Positions 11,735-22,400 of a stretch of DNA of 64,000 bases are shown one piece after another. The DNA lies in contig CM063246.1 in NCBI GenBank assembly GCA_032158295.1, positions 2,079,371 to 2,143,370 of the forward strand, written 5' to 3'. Source of the stretch: Pycnopodia helianthoides (taxonomy: Eukaryota > Echinodermata > Asteroidea > Forcipulatida > Asteriidae). Made by a program: the position numbers and the translations under genes. Below the pieces are notes generated by a model that ran no database searches, was not told the origin of the DNA, and saw only the letters and a program-made list of their open reading frames with translations. Position 1 is the stretch's first letter, and each line of letters opens with the position of its first letter.

Positions 11735-12055
11735 CAAAATAAAGTTTCAAGTAATGAACCACAAGGGAAACTGACTGGGTAAAATTTCAAATGGTTTGGG
11801 GTTGAACAAAGAAAAATTGACTAGAGCGGGATTTGAACCAACGACCTCCGGATTAACGTACCGGCGCTCTACCAACTGAGCTATCTAGCCCTATGTTGGC
11901 GGTCTCCCTATTTTGTCAATATCACCCCCGAACAAAGATATTGGGCTAGATAGCTCGGTTGGTAGATCGCCGGTACGTTAATCCGGAGGTCGTTGGTTCA
12001 AATCCCGCTCTAGTCAATTTTTCTTTGTTCAACCCCAAACCAAAATAAAGTTTCA
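11735..12055. mobile_element. head-to-head SINE pair with 15-bp target-site duplication
   Basis: CAAAATAAAGTTTCA occurs at 11735-11749 and again at 12041-12055, bounding a 291-bp insert. Inside, a minus SINE (tail CCACAAGGGAAACTGACTGG, then head) meets a plus head (GGGCTAGATAGCTCGGTTGG ... GGTTCAAATCCCGCTC). The arms pair almost perfectly around a short spacer. The single target duplication shows that the pair was inserted as one unit. Confidence 0.88.
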
Positions 12056-13705
12056 CTAAAGGCCTTACTTAAATAACAATATACAAGTAAATGAAAATGC
12101 CCGATAGGTGGCACAGGGCGTGTCCCCCCCCCACCCACCCACCCTAAATGTTTCCATACTTTAACAAATTATTCTCCTGTTGTACTAAAGTACCCCTCCC
12201 CCCCCCTGTTAAAATTCTCTAAAGAATTCCTGAGATTCTCTGAACACAATGAAAACCAGTAGGAAGTGGGGTACACCATGCCACATACTCGGCACCAAAT
12301 TAAACGAACAGTGATGTAAGGCTAAATAAAACTAAACATTAAACCTGGACACAATTTTTATAACAATAGATCTTGGACCACCCAGTTGCCATTTAAAACA
12401 GATAAAAAATCATCTGTAAACTTTCCATAAACTTACAACAACAACACCAAAAAAACTAGTAACAGTACATGGTCTGGGGATATTCTTCTTCTGAATTCTT
12501 CTTCTTCTGAATTATTGCTTTGTTTGACCAAATTGCTCTGGAAAACTTGGTTCTAATTTCAATTGAGGTTTAATTGAAATGAGGGTGTTAAAACTTTTTT
12601 TTTCAAATCATTGCCTTAACAAAACATTGTTACTTTTGGTTTCGCAAGTCCAAAAGCCAATGTTTGAAAACACTGATTTTTTATCATTTGCTTTGTGACT
12701 CCGATGATCAATAATTGAGCTTAAACTTTTGCAGGTTTGGTATCTCATGTATGTGACAATGACCAATGTTTGCTGCACTAGGCTGTCTGCTCTAAAACCA
12801 ACGTTTTCAACAAAAAGATTATAGGATCCTCAATGTTCCTTTTTACTAGATGTTATTTATATTTTTTTCTTTAGCTTCAACCTGACCGCCCTGTCCCCGT
12901 AAATCGAGGACTTCTCTTTGTTCTCCCATTGTTTGGACTTCCTTTTTTTATAGCGACGTTCTCATTGGTTTTGTACACGAAAGTGAAGCAACGAAGTCCT
13001 CGGCTGTGTCAAAACAGCCGGATCCCTTTTGTTGAAGTTCTCGGTTTCAACGGGTTGACACGCTCATGACTCAAAATGGTCAATTATACAATTCGGCCTG
13101 TTGGGATACATTGGGGGTGGAGGAGACTGGTTTTTCGTTGTTGACCAAACCGACTATAGGAGCCAAAGCGGTTTACAAAAGGTTTAGCACAGATACATTT
13201 TATATGCATAATGCCACGTTATGTTCATGGCTTGTGGCTTTGTCTAGTTTCAATGCTACTGTTCTAAAACTTCCCCAAAATGTTGTCACTGTTTTGAAAA
13301 TTTTATATTTAGACCTGTGAAATCGAAACTAATTGTTTTTCTCGTTTAAACTTTACTCATTTAGGTGAGCATTATTTGTTGTTAAACAGCTTTACGAAAT
13401 GGGATAACATAAATTATTAGATACCATCTTGTAAGTAATTTTTGATATTTTGACCAGATATTTTGTGAAGATGGTCCGAGTGTGCAAAACATTGGTAAGG
13501 TTGAAAATATGTTCACAGATTTACACCTGACTTACACGGTATACAAATAGTTATGGTTGGAAAACTTCACTTTGAAATATTTTTGCCCTGAAATTAGTAA
13601 AGTTTTTGAGAAATGGGTAAAACAATCAGGCATATAGGCCTTGTTTTGATCTCACAGCTCTAAAATCAAATGTTTAAAAACAGTTTAAGTTTTACCACAG
13701 TAGCA
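12056..13705. other. non-coding, nothing recognised
   Basis: C-rich runs near 12124-12145 and 12197-12208. An imperfect inverted repeat (ATCGAGGACTTCTCT and CGAAGTCCTCGG) lies at about 12902-13006. No gene supported. Confidence 0.45.
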
Positions 13706-14062
13706 TTAAAGGCAGGGTATGCTCTTGGTAATTATCAAAGAATCCTCACTTGGTGTATTCCAACATAATTATGCCTAAAGTAACAAACCTGTGAAAATTT
13801 TGACTCAATTGGTCATCGAAGTTGCACAAAATAATGACAGAAAAACACCCTTGTTGCATAGAAATGTGTACTTTCAAATGCCTTTCTCAGATTCAAATAT
13901 TTTAGTGAGAAATTACCTCTTTCTCAAAAAATACATTACTTCAGAGGGAGTCGTTTCTCACAATGTTTTATACGATCAGAAGCTCCCAGGTGCTCCTTAA
14001 CAAGTAAGTTTTTAAGGTAATGTATTTCTTGAGTAATTACCAAAAGTATCCCCTGCCTTTAA
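13706..14062. mobile_element. fold-back element, TTAA-AGGCAGGG family
   Basis: Ends TTAAAGGCAGGGTATGCTCT and ACCAAAAGTATCCCCTGCCTTTAA, TTAA at both edges. Family members share internal segments such as CACCCTTGTTGCATAGAA and GGTCATCGAAGTTGC. The same family occurs at 37787, 40701, 42374, 48901, 55020 and 56171. Confidence 0.85.
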
Positions 14063-14639
14063 AACTTATTTTCTTTGATGTGAAAGGATGTGTCCGTCTC
14101 CTTGTCTGAAAGAAACTACATTTTTTTGCAGCAAGTCCATCAAATTGTAGCTCTACTATAGGAACCAAGTTTACTTTTTTGTTTCCACAGATTCGCAGCC
14201 AAGGCTTCAATTTCCGTAATGTGATTTTTCCCTTTAGGTACTGGTTGATGCACAGCAAACCACACACTATTTACCCTCCAGTCTCGGTTTCAATCAACGA
14301 AATGGACATAGAGCAATGGGCCTTAAAAACAAAATGGCTTCCCACTTTATAATGGGAGGGTATGCATATAGAATGATGCGGCAATCATTGTATTGATGAC
14401 CGTTGTTTTGACCCTGGTGAAACTGACATTATTATAGGCTACATATTCACCGCCCTGAACGATTATTCATTTTATCAAAATGGCTGACATGATCTTGAGT
14501 GCTTGAAATTCTCTATAGATTGAAATGCCGCGTCATTCGTGCATTTCTCCTTATCATCATCATCATCTGAAAGTTCGAGTATGGGAATTTAACATTGCAC
14601 AAAGCCTCCCGCTCTCTGTCAATCTGATAAAATAATTGC

Positions 14640-15025
14640 GCGCGCGGCGATGGAAAAAAATATATAGGCGTGATTTCTTCTCGCTCATGGATTCTCGTTA
14701 TTACAGTCACACAAGGTAATTTTTGCCTCGCTTCAACACGGCTTAGGGGGGTAGAAAATGTTAAATCCGCAACCAGTAACAAGAAATAATTCTTATTGAA
14801 TGAGGGGTCGGTGAACTGGTTTGACATTGATTGATCAAGTTGGACAGCTCGGGACAGCCTGCCACTTCGGTGACACAATCCAGAAATCAAAGCAATTCCT
14901 GTTGGACGGTTCCATTTATGGGAAGGTCCGATTACATTGTCGCCAGGGCTCTCTTCTGCGGCTCGCTCTCTCTAGCCTGCATGCAACTGTCGCGGCGCGG
15001 CTCGGCCCGGCAACAAATGGGGAAA
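14640..15025. other. locally CpG-rich block, function unknown
   Basis: Two patches stand out in an AT-rich landscape: GCGCGCGCGGCG near 14637-14650, followed by a TATATA string, and GTCGCGGCGCGGCTCGGCCC near 14989-15008. This could be a promoter, an enhancer or a non-coding first exon of an unseen gene. No frame or splice pattern supports a coding exon. Confidence 0.25.
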
Positions 15026-15394
15026 GCTTTTTATTCAACTGATGTGTTGATCATTCTGTATGTGCTAATGCCATCAGTGGAGTGAGAATCTATCTGCATG
15101 TTTGTTTCTCCTTCTTGCATTAAAAACATACACAAAGACTTGAATTGATGAGGGAGGACGGTAGGCAAGAACACCTCGTATTGTTTCAATCGCTTAATAA
15201 TAAAACAAAAGTAGTCCCAGTGGGGTGTGATGATGATGTGGGGTATGGTATTTGTTGGGAAATTGAGTGTAGATTGAAGTTGTCTCGTCAATTTTTTTTA
15301 CAAGGAGTTCATCGAACCTTGTTGAACTTTTTGAACCAACATTAGTCTATAAAACCACCCGTTACATGTGCATTAGGTATTTATGGTGTGTTGG

Positions 15395-15741
15395 GGTTTG
15401 TTTGTTTGTTTGTTTGTTGTTTGTTTGTTTGTTTGTTTGTTTGTTTGTTTGTTTGTTTGTTTGTTTGTTTGTTTGTTTGTTTGTTTGTTTGTTTGTTTGT
15501 TTGTTTGTTTGTTTGTTTGTTTGTTTGTTTGTTTGTTTGTGTGTGTGTTTGTTTGTTTGTTTGTTTGTTTGTTTGTTTGTTTGTTTGTTTGTTTGTTTGT
15601 TTGTTTGTTTGTTTGTTTGTTTGTTTGTTTGTTTGTTTGTTTGTTGGGGTGTTGGGGGTGTTGTTTGTTTGTTTGTTTGTTTGTTTGTTTTGTTTGTTTG
15701 TTTGTTTGTTTGTTTGTTTGGTTTTGTTTGTTTGTTTGTTT
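15395..15741 (+). repeat. (TTTG)n microsatellite, about 345 bp
   Basis: Near-perfect tetranucleotide tract, interrupted by GTGTGTGT near 15540 and a GGGGTGTTGGGGGTG block near 15645-15660. The open frames across it (Val-Cys-Leu-Phe repeats and their antisense) are artefacts of a stop-free repeat. Confidence 0.97.
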
Positions 15742-16689
15742 AATGAAGGCCTACATTCCATCATTTTGATTTGCTCTGATTATATAGTCAATCGGTGTAA
15801 TCATAGATCCAGAAGTGAATCACTGTTATCATTCAAAATAATATACAAATGACTGATCAACAATAATATGGCTTTCCACCAGGGCCTACTTTCCACTATC
15901 TTTAATATTCTGTTCATGTAAAAGCAACTTTTTATGTTTGGCTTCGAGTATTTTATCAATTTCTATTATTATTTGTATTCGTTAAATTTGAACTAAATTG
16001 TGTATACAGTATATCACTATCAATGTACATGTATTGCCTAATCTCTCTATCATTAAGTCTTGGCTCAAAGGCCTTCCCTTGTCATTTCATTCACTGGTTC
16101 GACAATGGTTTTAATTGTGTCCGTATTGTTTTCGTTCAGAGGACCTCACCGGAGATAAGTCTTTGGCTTTTTGTGATATCCTCGGAAAACACCATCTTTT
16201 CTTGTACTGTTTTGTTGCCTTTTCCCTTTTCATATCAAGATAACAATCATCATGTCAAAATTCGTGTGTATTTGAATCTCTTTGCAGTTGTGCCAAATAA
16301 ATCATCAAATCATAACGATACTGGGCCTAATTTGAGGGTGGGAAAGAAAAAACATCTTTAACACATCTTTGTTAGACACATCTTTCAATTTTCACAGATG
16401 AATTCAACAACTGCCTTGGCGTTTAAAAGTAGAAATAGAACTACATTAATTTTTTAAACAACAGTTTTTGGAACTAGTTGTTACAATCATGGAGGAACTT
16501 ATTCCTCCATGTTACAATCAAAGCACTGTCTTTTTGTATTGTTTGCTGGCATTTAGTTGTATGGTATTGGGGGTGGAATACAAAACCTTCTTTCTGTAGT
16601 TTTAAAATTGTTTTGAAACTGTAAAAAAAAAAGTGTAAATACTGTAGGACCATCTATCAAACGAACTCGAAACACTGGTAGATCTGCAC
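15742..16689. other. non-coding, nothing recognised
   Basis: Unique AT-rich sequence with a short palindrome (CATGGAGGAACTTATTCCTCCATG at 16490-16513). No gene supported. Confidence 0.45.
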
Positions 16690-16926
16690 CCCCCGGCACC
16701 CCAACCCACCACCGCACACTCATTATTTCCCCTGCTCTTGACTTGGATATCAAACAAAATCTACGGCCGAGATCCAACGTCACAAGAGGGCGCCATACTA
16801 GATGATTAAATAAAAGTGCCTGATGATGAATATTGAACACATGCGCTCGATCCAGAGAGCATCGTTTGTGTGTAGTGCGGTGAGTGATACGATACGACAC
16901 ACAAGTTCCCAGTCGGCAAACGTCAG
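16690..16926 (+). promoter_or_regulatory. candidate promoter / 5' leader exon of PNKP
   Basis: A stretch with more CpG than its surroundings ends in a splice-donor-like CAG/GTAAAA at 16924-16930. The first PNKP coding exon is preceded by an acceptor-like ATTTCAG at 19239-19245, so an untranslated exon upstream is plausible. No transcript evidence is available, and other donors could serve. Confidence 0.25.
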
Positions 16927-16984
16927 GTAAAATTCTGGAGTGACACAGTAACCGCCATTAGGGGTGGGCAGGTGGGTAGCTAGG

Positions 16985-17190
16985 GACCTGGGATTTCATC
17001 TTACTAGGGCAAGGCCATTTTCATTTTTCAAGAAAATGTAAATTTCATTGAAAATTCTATGTAGAGTGACTGAGTATGGAGAAACTTTCGAAGGGGCACC
17101 ACACACATGACCATGGCCAAGACCAGGTCAACTGTCAACAGAGGCCATGGCGTCCGTGGTCTCCGTGTTTTTCCAGGCATATAGGCTCAT
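16985..17190. repeat. dispersed repeat shared with 5034-5194
   Basis: Matches the 5-kb block in order (GGATTTCATCTTACTAGGGC, GGCCATTTTCATTTT, TTTCGAAGGGGC, TTTTTCCAGGC). Confidence 0.68.
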
Positions 17191-17320
17191 ACCTCCATGA
17201 TAGGCCTATAGTCACGATGCATTTGGGGGGGGGGGGAATAAACTAACATTCATTTCAATCAATTTATTTTAGACTGGAGTGACTTTTGTGTCTGTGTCTT
17301 CTGAATCTGAATTATATAAT

Positions 17321-17998
17321 AATAGTCGCTACTCCTAGACCTAGAATTATGAGGTTCCATGAACCTCATAGAGGTCCATGTACAAACTACAATACAAAAC
17401 TTTTTTTCATTTACGTTTCTGCACCTGGAGTTCTCATTTGAAATCGGATCTCGCCAAAATTAGGCTCTACGTGTTCCTTGGAATCTCATTGAGCGTTGCA
17501 TGGGTCAAGAAAATCCACTCCGCAAATTTAAAATTGTTAAAAAGCAATAAATTCTTCCGGTCATTCCCAGTCCTCTTCAAACAGTGTGAGTGTTATAACA
17601 AATATGGCGCTGGAGTCACATGATGTGTGTACAAAACCAACCTACAGTTGCCGGGACCAGCGTTGCTGCGCGCGGAGTACCAGTTTGTTCGATAGACCTT
17701 TGCGAGCGCAGCAAGCGCCATATTTGTTATAACACTCACACTGTTTGAAGAGGACTGGGAATGACGGTAAGAATTTATTGCTTTTTAACAATTTTAAATT
17801 TGCGGAGTGGATTTTCTTGACCCATGCAACGCTCAATGAGATTCCAAGGAACACGTAGAGCCTAATTTTGGCGAGATCCGATTTCAAATGAGAACTCCAG
17901 GTGCAGAAACGTAAATGAAAAAAAGTTTTGTATTGTAGTTTGTACATGGACCTCTATGAGGTTCATGGAACCTCATAATTCTAGGAGTAAATAGTCGC
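17321..17998. mobile_element. Long-arm fold-back transposon with 9-bp target duplication
   Basis: AATAGTCGC at 17321-17329 recurs at 17990-17998. Between them lies an element of 660 bp whose arms (17330-17611 and 17714-17989) are reverse complements. I find only a 6-bp indel near the left tip and a few substitutions near the CTTCCGGTC/CTTACCGTC position. A 102-bp unique core (GCGTTGCTGCGCGCGG) separates them. Long arms with a 9-bp duplication fit a non-autonomous Mutator-like (MULE) element. There is no transposase. Confidence 0.85.
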
Positions 17999-18114
17999 CA
18001 ACCAAAGACCAAAGCATCTTAATGAAAACACCACAGTCCTAAATTGCAATCGGTCTCGAACCAAAGTGGTTCGTGACTTGAACTCGGAGTTGACTCAACA
18101 ACTCACAAGGGGTC

Positions 18115-18232
18115 AACTATAGAATGCAGGTGTTATACTTCGAAGCTATACCTGCGCCTCCGCATAGTCGATGTCACAGCCACGTAGTTACTAGTATGCC
18201 GTATTCTTCGAGTGTACCTGTATTCTATAGTT
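18115..18232. mobile_element. small MITE-like inverted repeat
   Basis: AACTATAGAATGCAGGTG at the left is inverted as TACCTGTATTCTATAGTT at the right, and TTCGAAG/CTTCGAG continues the pairing. 118 bp, non-coding. Confidence 0.65.
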
Positions 18233-18794
18233 ACTCCCTGACAAGTTTTTCAAACTTAAGACTCGCGATTCAGACTCAACGCAAGTTGGGTTGGGGGTAC
18301 TTTTTAGTCCTAGAGAATGAACCTCTTACTTAGTTTTAGTAGTTCTTACTTAGTTCTAGTACTACAGCAATGCGGTAATCTTCACTTATGAAGCAGCACT
18401 TGAAAGGAAGAAGAAGAAGAACTAGTCAGTAGTACTAGTAGGGTGGGGTCCTGCTTAAAAATAGAGCAAGGCCCAAGTTAGGGGGCGTGGTTCAACCATA
18501 GACTGTAGGGCCTCCATGGTTCAAGGTTTAAAAAAAAAAAATTAAAAGCATAAAACAGCACACCAAAAAGAGGGAGTGGGTTAACACCCAATGTACACTT
18601 TTTAAGTTTTATGGAAATGTTTTTGTTTGCTTGTTTAGATGATCTTCCCAACAAAGGGATTTGGCAAAGCTCCCACGAGGCGATATAAACACCAAGCTGT
18701 TGATCATAACCTGGAAATGGATTGCACAGGAATTTATTTTATTTTTTTAAGTAGCAGCTCATTCACAAATGTGCAAACGTGAGCTATAGAGTGG

Positions 18795-19051
18795 TATGGT
18801 TCAGCGTTACTGCACCTACTCTCTGGAACAATCTCCCCCATCACATTCGTTCTATCACCTCCTTTAAATCATACAAAAGTGCCCTGAAAACCCACCTTTT
18901 TTCTATACAGCATTAATTACCTTGCTTGTGTGTTAATCATTCAGTCAATTCTACATAGTTTATCAGGTTATTTATTGGAGCTTTTGTAAAGCGCCTAGAG
19001 ATAACTTTATATTAGGCGCTATATAAATCAAATATATTATTATTATTATGG
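18795..19051 (+). mobile_element. 5'-truncated non-LTR retrotransposon 3' end
   Basis: A short frame reads APTLWNNLPHHIRS ... FKSYKSALKTHLF, the signature C-terminus of CR1/L2-type ORF2. A 3' UTR with AAAGCGCCTAGAG and an (ATT)n tail follows. A dead fragment about 200 bp upstream of the PNKP start codon. Confidence 0.82.
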
Positions 19052-19253
19052 TCACCTTAATTGTCTTCATCCATCCAGCCCGTCAGTTAGCCTCACTCTG
19101 ATGAAGTCAGATGTTCATGCCACACACATCCCGACATACTCTTGTTGGCGAGGGGGAGGGGGGTATTGAAAAAAGTACTCTCTATTGCTAATGTTAACTG
19201 TATTGATTACCAATCCTGTACTTTGTTTTAAAACTTAGATTTCAGTGTGAAAG

Positions 19254-19407
19254 ATGGACAGAAAAAGCAGGAAAGTGTGCCATTTGAATTGTACAGATGC
19301 AGGGGCCATACATCTACCTGCTGTGGTATTGACCAATCAGGAAGCAGTGATCCTTGGACGGTGTCCAATCACAGGGATTCTAGACAAGAAACTCTCACGC
19401 CAACAAG
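19254..19407 (+). CDS. PNKP: PNKP exon 1 (residues 1-51, FHA start)
   Basis: Encodes the first half of the FHA fold, including VILGRCP (Arg36) and KKLSRQQ (Ser48, Arg49), which bind phosphothreonine in the family. The ATG at 19254 is preceded in frame by TGA at 19248 and by an acceptor-like TTTCAG. Donor AAG/GTATTT; the intron falls after codon position 1. Confidence 0.93.
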
Positions 19408-22400
19408 GTATTTGTTTGAATGCTAACTTTTCTTATGTTTTTTTTTTATTGTAATGTAGTGTGTCAAGAGCACGCAGGACCCAAGCTGCGGTTTATTCTG
19501 ATCAGCAGAGTGTGGGTTTGAGTCCCTGTATTCAGGAAGATACTTTATCATAATTGCTTTGTCCTGGGTTCTTTTATGTGCGTTACGCATCACACAAGAC
19601 CAACTGCTTTACGTCCCATTCAAAAGATGAAGCAAGTGGCCGGTTTGCTTAAGGACACAAGTGTCATGACCGGGACTCGAACCCACACCCCGCTGATCAG
19701 AAACACCGAGGCTTGAGTCCAGTGCTCTTAACCGCCCGAACACAACACGCCACCGTGTCTAGACGAAAGACAAAGCAAGTGATTGAGTGTCTTGCTTAAG
19801 AACACAAGTGTCAAGACTGGGACTCCAACCCACAGTCTGCCGAGTTAAGTGGCTAGCCTGCTCAACCACGATATAATGTGATCATTCAGAATAGTCAACA
19901 TTAACAAATGACGATCTTTTTTTCCCGAAATTGTGGGTGGGTGGATTTAAAATAGTAGCATTATATGCACACTCCCATTTTATTCAAGATTTAATATCCA
20001 GGTTTGATATGATGTGATTTGTTTGTAGTGGAAGTGAAGGCTAATGTTGAGGATGGTGTTTTACGCCTAAAACAGGTAAGACAGCAACGACTTGACTTTG
20101 TTTGCCCAACTCACCTGACACCATCATCACAATAAGGCAGAGTGGAAAAATACACCAGTGCACAGCCACAATCATGGGTACACTTTTTGTTACAAAGACA
20201 CCAAATGAACAACACATAAATATTGAGTAACTCTTTGCAGCTCTTGTATTTGACAAACTCAAGTACTTTCTACTCTTCATTCACACACCTATGGTTAATT
20301 AATTTACAAACAACATTGAAATAACTGTTACATCATCGGTTTTTAAAGTGTTGTTCATAACATGGACACAAAACAAATGTGTATCCATGATTGTGGCTGT
20401 GCACACCAGCTAATCGTCCTGGTGTTTTTCAAAAGAGGAGGGTCAAGGTCTTTTTCTTTTTCATTTTTAAATATTTCTTTCAAGGAGGAAAGAGCCATGA
20501 CTAAAAATTTGAAGAAGTTAGAAATATTGAAGGAGTTGGAAATATGGGTAAATTAAATCAATCATCGAAAGGATTTGGACAAGATGACAAAAATACATGA
20601 AAAATTGTCTTTTTGTGGGGGAATAAAAGGATGCGGCTTTGAAAAAGAATGAGGGTGGGGACGGTCAACTAGTATTTTTTGTTTTACTTGGCGTAATCTT
20701 GGTTGGGAGTCATTGTCCCCGAGTGTTGCATAGTGGAGTGTTCATTTTAGGTGACGTAGCGTTTACTCTTGAAATGGCGAGCGTGACAAACAGAAGCTGC
20801 GTGTGATGTTGGTTCAAGGGGTCAATAGGAAAACTATAGATAGGTTGCAGTGTGACGTAAATCGGCCATCTTTACGGGCAGTTTGGAACAAACAGTTCAT
20901 GCGTTTCGTGTGAGAACGGCGTGCAACATGCGCGCATTTCACGAAATCGTTGCAGGATTGGTCAGTGAACAACGCGGCTGCGTTAATAAGTTGAGCGCTT
21001 GACGCACCTGCAAGCCAAAATGCAATTTGCCCGTAAAGATGGCGTCTACTGGGAACTATCTATAGATCAGAACAAGCTGTGTTCATTCCGGAGTAAGAAG
21101 ACTTGCATATTTCTGTCTTTCTAAATTTAGTGTTTTGAAATAAGGTGGAAATTTCTAACAATGATACATTTAGGTAAACACCAACTTAACTGGGCCCAAT
21201 GTCATGGCTTTGTTTACCGTCAGAGGAATTATAAATAACAGAGATACAAGTCTTTGATAATCTTTCTTTTTGGACAAGTTTCTGCACAATTTAATTTCTG
21301 CTGACAAAAGAGTTGGATGGAGAGCTGATACATGAGTCTAGATCAAGGCCAAATGTCAATTGGCTCTGCTTACCGTAAGTAAAGAATCGGTGCTTACATA
21401 AGCAGGGAATTCTGCGCTTACGTCAAGCGTAAGTTTATAGCAGGGAATTTCTGCTCATGCAAACGTGCATGCGTACTCCACACAACTAGTCATTTTTAGC
21501 TTACACAGCTTGCGCAGAAATTCGGCGCTTGCACAGTAAGCGGAGAATGGTGATTGTAAGCAGGGCCATGAAATTGGGCCAAGGTCTCAAGAATTTAAAC
21601 AAATTGCTATTGTTTGTTTTTTCGCCAGCTTAGTTCAAGTCCGTCTGTAGTCGCTGGCAAGCCCCTGCAAAAGGGCAAAGAAGTGTTACTACAAGAAGGA
21701 GGCAGGTTCCAGCTTGTTAGCGGGAAGTATGAGTACCAGGTCTTGTTCTCGGACTCCCCTCTTACAGATTCAGCTGCTGATGTTGCATTGGGTGGAAGTG
21801 GAGCCACTCTGAATGAGGTGGTGAATGGCAAGCAGTCCAAGGGGAGAATTACAGATTTTCCCAAGAAAGCAACGAACAAAAGACCGATCTCTGGAGACGA
21901 TGAAGTAACCAGCTGTGCAAAGAAGCTTAAAATTGATCCTCCTCAAAAGATAACATCAAAGAGAACAAACTATGCAGGAGTCAGTGATAGTGAAGATGAT
22001 CAAGATGTGAACAAAGTGCCGACACCCGAAGGTAAAATTTCAGCCGTCTCAACTAAAAGTGTCTCGAAGAAAAGAACTCCAAAGAAGAGTTATCATGAGG
22101 CAGTCAGCGACAGCGATAACGAAGAGGAACAAGAGGAAAAGTTTTCCCCGAGAAAGATAACACCAGAGAGAAACTACCAAGGAGCTGTCAGTGACAGTGA
22201 AGATGATGATCATCCATGCCAGGGCGCTCATCTTAAGGATAACGAGCTTACAAGTGATGGAAAGATCCCCCACCCCCAAAAAGTGACCAGAGCAAAGAAT
22301 TACCACGGAGCAGTGAGTGATAGCGATGGTGATGGTGATGGTGACGGACAATCAAATGATGTCAACGTTGCCGAGAAAGTTGGTGGGGGCATCGGCGGCA

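Noticed and set aside
11940..12015. A tRNA gene with GTT anticodon
   Set aside because: The cloverleaf has mismatches in the D and anticodon stems and belongs to a SINE dimer with a target duplication.
15366..15852. Cys/Leu/Phe/Val-repeat and Thr/Asn/Lys/Gln-repeat proteins on both strands
   Set aside because: They are translations of the stop-free (TTTG)n microsatellite.
17378..17947. Two identical protein frames facing each other
   Set aside because: They lie in the two arms of the fold-back element; identity reflects the inverted repeat, not a protein family.
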